From NCBI GenBank assembly GCA_033782935.1, contig JAWQEG010000286.1:1749501-1813500 (forward strand): DNA of 64,000 nt, read 5' to 3'. A program made the translations under genes and the position numbers. This DNA is from Petrolisthes cinctipes (Eukaryota > Arthropoda > Malacostraca > Decapoda > Porcellanidae). Numbering within the stretch: position 1 is the first letter of the stretch; each line of letters starts with the position of its first letter. A model generated the notes under the pieces. That model saw nothing but the letters and a program-made list of their open reading frames with translations. It had not been told where the DNA came from and did not search any database. Positions 57,835 through 64,000 of this stretch are shown piece by piece.

Positions 57835-58260
57835 GGTTTGTATAGATTTTACGAAAATTATATACTTGTCCAAATTTCCCGACATATTTTACTCACCATA
57901 CAAAAACGACTGCAGACAAAATCATTAGAAAATAACATGTAATCTATATACTGTATAGTAGATAATTACAGGAACCCCCAAGACTTCTGGGATCCGATAA
58001 AGAGAATGAGAGGTACTACAAACATTTCTTCTCCATATATAACAGATGGAAGCAATAAAAACATAAATGAAATATACTGTATGATGGTAAAGAAAATCAA
58101 CAAAGATTTACAGCTATATGGGAAAGCATTTTTAGAATATCGGAGGAGGAAAATGAGGACTTTGACCACGAAAATTATAAAAGAAGCAATATGGGAAGGC
58201 ATACCAATAGAATATAACAAAAATGGCACAACTTACAACCACTGCGACTAACCTACCTAC
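57835..58260 (+). pseudogene. Repeat fragment, probable LINE ORF piece (inverted copy at 63.66-64.0 kb)
   Basis: The frame at about 57965-58250 reads FWDPIKRMRGTTNISSPY and on to an ITDGSNKNINE block, resembling the linker before RT in the LINE at 61.4 kb (INQLEGKEKNITPYVKD). About 330 bp match the reverse complement of 63660-63990 with few changes. It is an inserted, decayed retroelement fragment inside the histone cluster. Confidence 0.65.
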
Positions 58261-58896
58261 TACAAGAACTAACCACTATCATCCAAATTCTTTTAGTAAA
58301 TGCATTCAATATTTCCAATACCAGGGTACCCAATAATAACGTCAGTAAGTCTAAGTAAAGAATAGTGATTTAAAATAAAACGCACACCAAACAAACCACC
58401 AAGATGGACCCATAACGAAAAATATCCCTACACGAAAAAGTGCAGAAGAACCGACACGAATGAAACAACCTGACACGAATGAAACAACCCGAATCATTCT
58501 AGTAATGCCAATACTCACAATACTGTATAGTCTAAATTCATAAAAATAACAATGGTTTTAGACTTGAAAGGTGAGACCATCTGTAACAATAACACAATGG
58601 GTACTAGTAACAATGTTACTAATTAATGCCATATGTCTATCGGACCAGCTTGTATAAGCATCATCGATCATGCAGGGTAATTAATACACAGAAACAGTAA
58701 CAACCCCTACACCTCCATTATACAGTCACGTGCAAATATTCAGAACTGCACAAACTGTAAGTAAAAAAAAAATAACCAGCTTATGTAAGTGAGCTAATCA
58801 CCAATTAGGTAAGGAACCCAGAGTAAAATAAAGAACCAAATAATTTAATATTGAGGATAGGTAGTCTATGTAGTCTCTCCTAAAAGAATAATTTGT
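58261..58896. other. Histone spacer
   Basis: No gene recognised. It contains a direct duplication of ACACGAATGAAACAACC (about 58457 and 58474). Confidence 0.6.
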
Positions 58897-58913
58897 GGAC
58901 CCCAGAGGGGTCC
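58897..58913 (-). terminator. H4 mRNA 3' stem-loop
   Basis: On the minus strand GGACCC-CTCTG-GGGTCC (or seven pairs with loop TCT), 64 bases after the stop. 17 nt. Confidence 0.82.
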
Positions 58914-58977
58914 GTTGTTCTGAGTGTGACCAGCAGTGGTGGATGGTTGTTGTCAGATAAGCACACGATTGGGGCAC

Positions 58978-60100
<1,123 letters not shown>

Positions 60101-60129
60101 ACCAACCTACAGTGCATCAGTACCATTTC

Positions 60130-60145
60130 GGCCCTCTTCAGGGCC
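60130..60145 (+). terminator. H3 mRNA 3' stem-loop
   Basis: GGCCCT-CTTC-AGGGCC, 29 bases after the stop, the standard 6-bp/4-nt form, followed by CTTCATAAAGAG as the downstream element. Confidence 0.9.
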
Positions 60146-60159
60146 CAAACTTTACCTTC

Positions 60160-60718
60160 ATAAAGAGATGTATTGTAGACAGTAATGTCTGGTTGTGGAC
60201 AATACCAAATTATATCTGTATTTTTCTAGTAGTTAGGTAGTGTCACGGTAGTCGATGTTATTTACAATATGCGTTCTAGATGAAATAGTTGGCGTTGAGT
60301 TAACTCGTTTTCTCTTGTTAATGGGTTTTCTTTCCATGTGGCACGCAGTATGCTCTGTAAAATCTGTATGGCTGTGCTTTTCTTCATTTATACATCAGAA
60401 TAGTATTGAGTAACCATATTGTGATAAATAAAAAATAGGTGGTAATTACTCATTTTAGTTGTTATGCATGGATACTTTACAGTTTGGATGCTTTAGCAAA
60501 TAGGTTTCTGTCGTTGATATTGTGGAATGGATGCTATATTTTGTAATTTGCACTTAATCATAAATATTATTTAGATTAAGGCCTCCGCAGCAGTTTAAGC
60601 ACAGGTAAAAAATTGCAAGTTTGATTACTTATATATAATCCCTTTTGTCTTCATTAATGATATGTACAAAAACTATCCAAGCACCCTATACCTCCTAAAA
60701 TAATACTACAACATCTTA
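60160..60718. other. Spacer downstream of H3
   Basis: AT-rich DNA with no recognisable gene. No H1 is found here. Confidence 0.55.
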
Positions 60719-62275
60719 TTGCATCATTATTTTTGTTTATCTAGCGCTGATTACAAGATACATGCACTAATTAAGCCAATTTCAGTTATCTGTCGGCCAT
60801 ATTGTTGTTGTCAGCTGACTACCAAGTCTGCACGGCTTCGTATCCATTTGACCGACAAAAAACAGCATAGGGCAAGCTTCGTGTCGCTTGGACACGACAT
60901 TAGTAACAACAATACAGTAGGAAACTCTCTCTATACAATAATAAATTCGGGTAAAATAATTCATTTTATTGGACACAAAAGCTTAAAAATTCCAGACAGA
61001 GTGTTTTGCAATAAAAAGTCTTTCTTAAATCTGCAGCAAGGACCATTGACACCAAGTGACCATGTTCCCATTATAATGAGATTGTCTACCAGCCCCAATA
61101 CAAGAAAGATATAAGATGACAAATGCTAATTGGACAGGATACAACGCAGATCTAGAATAATTAATACCTATTAACTTAAATAACAAAAATATAGAGGAAA
61201 TAGACAAGGAACTCGAATATTTTCACGAGGAAATAATAAAAGCAATGAAAAACAACATACCTATGACAAAATACAAAACTTTACCCCACCCACCTATTAA
61301 TGAAGAAATCAGATACAGTATATTTAAACACAGTTTATTAATTAACTTCATTAGAACTGAGGAATGGAACAGAATGATAGAGAACATAAATGAAGCTGAG
61401 GATTCTAAAACCTTCTAGAAACAAATAAACCAATTAGAAGGGAAAGAAAAAAACATAACTCCTTATGTAAAAGATACAAATGGAAACAAGATTTACGAAG
61501 ATGAAAAAATGGAAAAAGCATTCAGAAATATTTGGTATTGAAAATCACTGAAATAATGAAAATTTTGACGAAGAACATGAAAATACTATTAATGAATGGA
61601 TGCAAGACAAAATTAATGATATAACTCCAACAGAATTAATTAACTTAGACAGAATACCAAATGAAGATAAAATTACTGAGAGAACTACTACACAACTTGA
61701 GAAAATTCAAAGAAAAACACCAGGGCTAACAAAGACCAATAAAAATGTACTAATGAATCTACCACAACAAGGAATTGATACATTATTAAAAATAAATAAT
61801 GCTTCATTATCAGCTGGATATTTTCCAGACGATCTAAAAAAGACCAAAATGATTTTCAGCCCTAAAGCAGGAAAAGATAGCAAAGAAATAATGAATTATA
61901 GACCGATATTCTTAGTGGAAGTGACTGAAAAATTACTTGAGAAAATTATCAACAGTAGATTACTTACATATTTAGAAAATAATAACATACTTAACAACAG
62001 ACAGCATGGGTTCAGAAAAAAAACAGAGGAACACACACAGTTTTAGCAATTGTAACAGACACTGTAGTAAGAGCAAAATCAAATAATGGCCAAGTGAACC
62101 TAATACTAAGAGACATTAAAAAAGCATTCGATAAGGTCTGGCATATAGGATTAAAATATAAGATATTAAGGACAACATTACCACCATACATGAAACAAAT
62201 ACTATGTGATTACTTAACTGACAGACAAATATACATCCAAATAGGACAGTACTTAGGTCTATTAACTACGTGAGA
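60719..62275 (+). pseudogene. LINE (I/Jockey-like) endonuclease and RT, frameshifted
   Basis: The endonuclease C-terminal part lies at about 60890-61114 (NSLYTIINSGKIIHF, then PLTPSDHVPII with the SDH-type motif). The linker at 61130-61540 is broken by stops. RT follows at 61600-62046 with KTPGLTKTNKNVL, NASLSAGYFPDDLKK, NYRPIFLVEVTEKLLEKI and QHGFRKK. The next frame (62046-62275) has LILRDIKKAFDKVWH with the first catalytic Asp, then LTDRQIYIQIG. It stops abruptly before the second catalytic motif, where another LINE begins. Several frame breaks make it dead. Confidence 0.82.
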
Positions 62276-63270
62276 TGAGAGATGATTCCACTCTTGGATG
62301 CTGCGGGGAAAGAATGAGTGCCTAAATATATCAGTGCTTGTCAGGTATGTATGGTATTTTAAGTTGTGGCTGCCTCTAGTGGATCGTATACTTGTAGGGC
62401 GTAGATATGTGTCTTGGTCTATGTCAACTAACTTGTTTGTGATTTTGTATATCATCTGTTGTCTTCGTGTTGCCAATGGGTCTAGTTTTGTGTCTTGTTT
62501 AAGCAAAGTGACTGATGTAGCGTGTCTGTAATCACGTCTGGCTCATCTTGCAGCTTTGTTTTGTATGGATTATAATTTATTGTGATATTATTGTAAGTGT
62601 GTGGGTCCCAGACGGTGTCGCAGTACTCTAAGTGTGGTCGAACGAATGTGTTATAAGCAATAATTTTGATGTATGTGTTACACCTGCTGAGGTTCCTGCG
62701 CAAGAACCCCAGGACCCTACTAGCTTTGGCCATGATGCTATCTATGTGTGTGTTTCACCTCATGTCCGCTGAAATGTGGACGCCTAAGTATTTGTGGGAA
62801 GTGACTGTGTTGAGGTTGGTGTTGTGTAGCTGGTATGTATTTGGAATGGGATTATGGGCTCGGGTAAAACAGATGTCTGGTCTTCACAGTCTTCCTGTAG
62901 TCGAAGGCAGTCATTCCTATCTTTAATTGGTCTGTAGAATAAGCTATCGTCTGCAAAAAGTCTAGTGGTAGAGGAAAGTGAGAGTGGGAGGTCATTAATG
63001 TATGAAAGGAAGAGAAGGGGGCCCAGGACAGTGTCCTGGGGTACCCCAGAGGTCACAGGAACAGATGGAGACTGACTACCGTCAAGAACTACTCGTTGCT
63101 TTCTGGTAGTCAAGAACGTTCTAATCCAGTGAAGAAGTTGTCCCTGTATGCCATATAATTCTAACTTGTGTAGTAGTCTTTGGTGAGGGACTTTGTCGAA
63201 GGCTTTGGCAAAGTCTAATATGATTTGTGTAATACATGAAATTTCACAGTCAACTGCATGCTGTACAATA
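62270..63270 (-). pseudogene. LINE (CR1/Jockey-like) RT and 3' end, frameshifted
   Basis: On the minus strand: [35 protein letters not shown] (Gly of PQG replaced by Asp), [13 protein letters not shown] (catalytic Asp pair) and LQEDCE. After a frameshift come SRVLGFLRRNLSRC and VRPHLEYCDTVWDP. After another comes the terminal block with RRQQMIYKITNKLVD and HSFFPRSIQEWN. 5'-truncated at RT motif A. Inactive. Confidence 0.85.
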
Positions 63271-64000
63271 TCTCTTGTGTAAATTGAGTAGAGGGTTGGT
63301 GAAACTATACCACCACGAGGCACTAAACTATAGAAATATATGTCTAGATTATTAGTTTTATTTTTATCTTTATATTTTACCCTTCGGTCGTCTTAATAAT
63401 CACATGATATTTTTTCAATATGCTCAGGTAACAACCTCAGTTGTAATAATATGCATTTCAGGCCTGCATGCCAGATTTATAAAAAACCTTGGAAACATTA
63501 CTTTCCCGCCTCTAATTACTGAGTATAATACAGGATATTCCAGAATTCCAATAATCTTCCAGGCCGCCCTGGTAGACCATCAACCAACTCCATTCAATAA
63601 TTTACTAAAAATATATATACCTTTCCTTTCCAGTTCCGTATAGAGCTCAGTGGGTTTTATGGAGATTCTTCCCGTAAAAAATCAAGGACCTTTTAACATT
63701 TTCCTCCTCTGAGATTCTAAAAATGCTTTCCCATATAGCTGTAAATCTTTGTTGATTTTCTTTACCATCATACAGTATATTTCATTTATGTTTTTATTGC
63801 TTCCATCTGTTATATATGGAGAAGAAATGTTTGCAGTACCTCTCATTCTCTTTATCGGATCCCAGAAGTCATGGGAGTTCCTGTAATTATCTACTATACA
63901 GTATATTGATTACATGTTATTTTCTAATGATTTTGTCTGCAGTCATTTTTGTATGTTGAGTAAAATATGTCGGGAAATTTGGACGAATATATCATTTTCG
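63271..64000 (-). pseudogene. Inverted fragments of the neighbouring LINE family
   Basis: At about 63255-63325 (minus) the sequence reads [19 protein letters not shown], an RT motif of a second LINE type fused in frame to the CR1/Jockey-like RT. About 63660-63990 is the reverse complement of 57835-58170. The stretch between (63330-63650) has no identifiable motif. The copy runs off the window. Confidence 0.6.

Overview
The window looks like nuclear DNA of an arthropod, most probably a decapod crustacean. The histones are of the metazoan replication-dependent type with arthropod-like sequences. There are long dinucleotide microsatellites, and a dense mix of RTE-like, CR1/Jockey-like, Penelope, Gypsy, P, piggyBac, hAT and THAP-type elements. 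The taxon is an inference; no species-specific gene is present. Almost everything from 1 to 54.8 kb is transposable or satellite DNA. The only clear host genes are four core histones at 55.6-60.1 kb.

The dominant object is a very large inverted structure from 3042 to 47716. Its outer ends are ungapped inverted repeats of about 134 bp with only a couple of differences. Inside them lie kilobases of a 15-bp AT-rich satellite (core unit AATAATGACAAATTT). The satellite switches orientation in mirror fashion: TIR, forward, reverse, an imperfect GC/AT-mixed palindromic centre near 38.82 kb, forward, reverse, TIR. I read this as one giant foldback-type element that later insertions have expanded.

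The later insertions are dated by their target-site duplications. A THAP fragment element (7147-8188), an RTE-like LINE (9096-10584 plus 30052-30279), a candidate Sola-type DNA transposon (32007-34913, 4-bp duplication AAAT), a second LINE (35879-37983), a 5'-truncated Penelope-like element (40331-41424, 12-bp duplication) and a third LINE (42826-45670) all sit in satellite or palindrome DNA. The first LINE is split by a Gypsy retrotransposon (10585-30051, 4-bp duplication AATG). That Gypsy element contains a piggyBac-like non-autonomous element, which carries an apparently intact P element (8-bp duplication CACTGTAC), and next to it an intact piggyBac (TTAA sites). The nesting is therefore up to five levels deep.

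The Gypsy element is unusual. An SGNH-hydrolase-like ORF precedes gag, and gag and pol are in the same frame separated by a single UGA followed by CUAG, the best-known stop-readthrough context.

Right of the foldback are a broken LTR retroelement (about 47.7-51.5 kb) cut by a second Penelope-like element, two hAT MITEs with perfect 8-bp duplications, and a small foldback MITE. Then come the histone genes: H2A (+), H2B (-), H4 (-) and H3 (+). H4 and H3 are divergent. H2A and H2B are convergent, yet each keeps a copy of the same promoter block, as if an ancestral divergent H2A/H2B pair lost a different partner at each copy. The window ends in fragments of two further LINE families.
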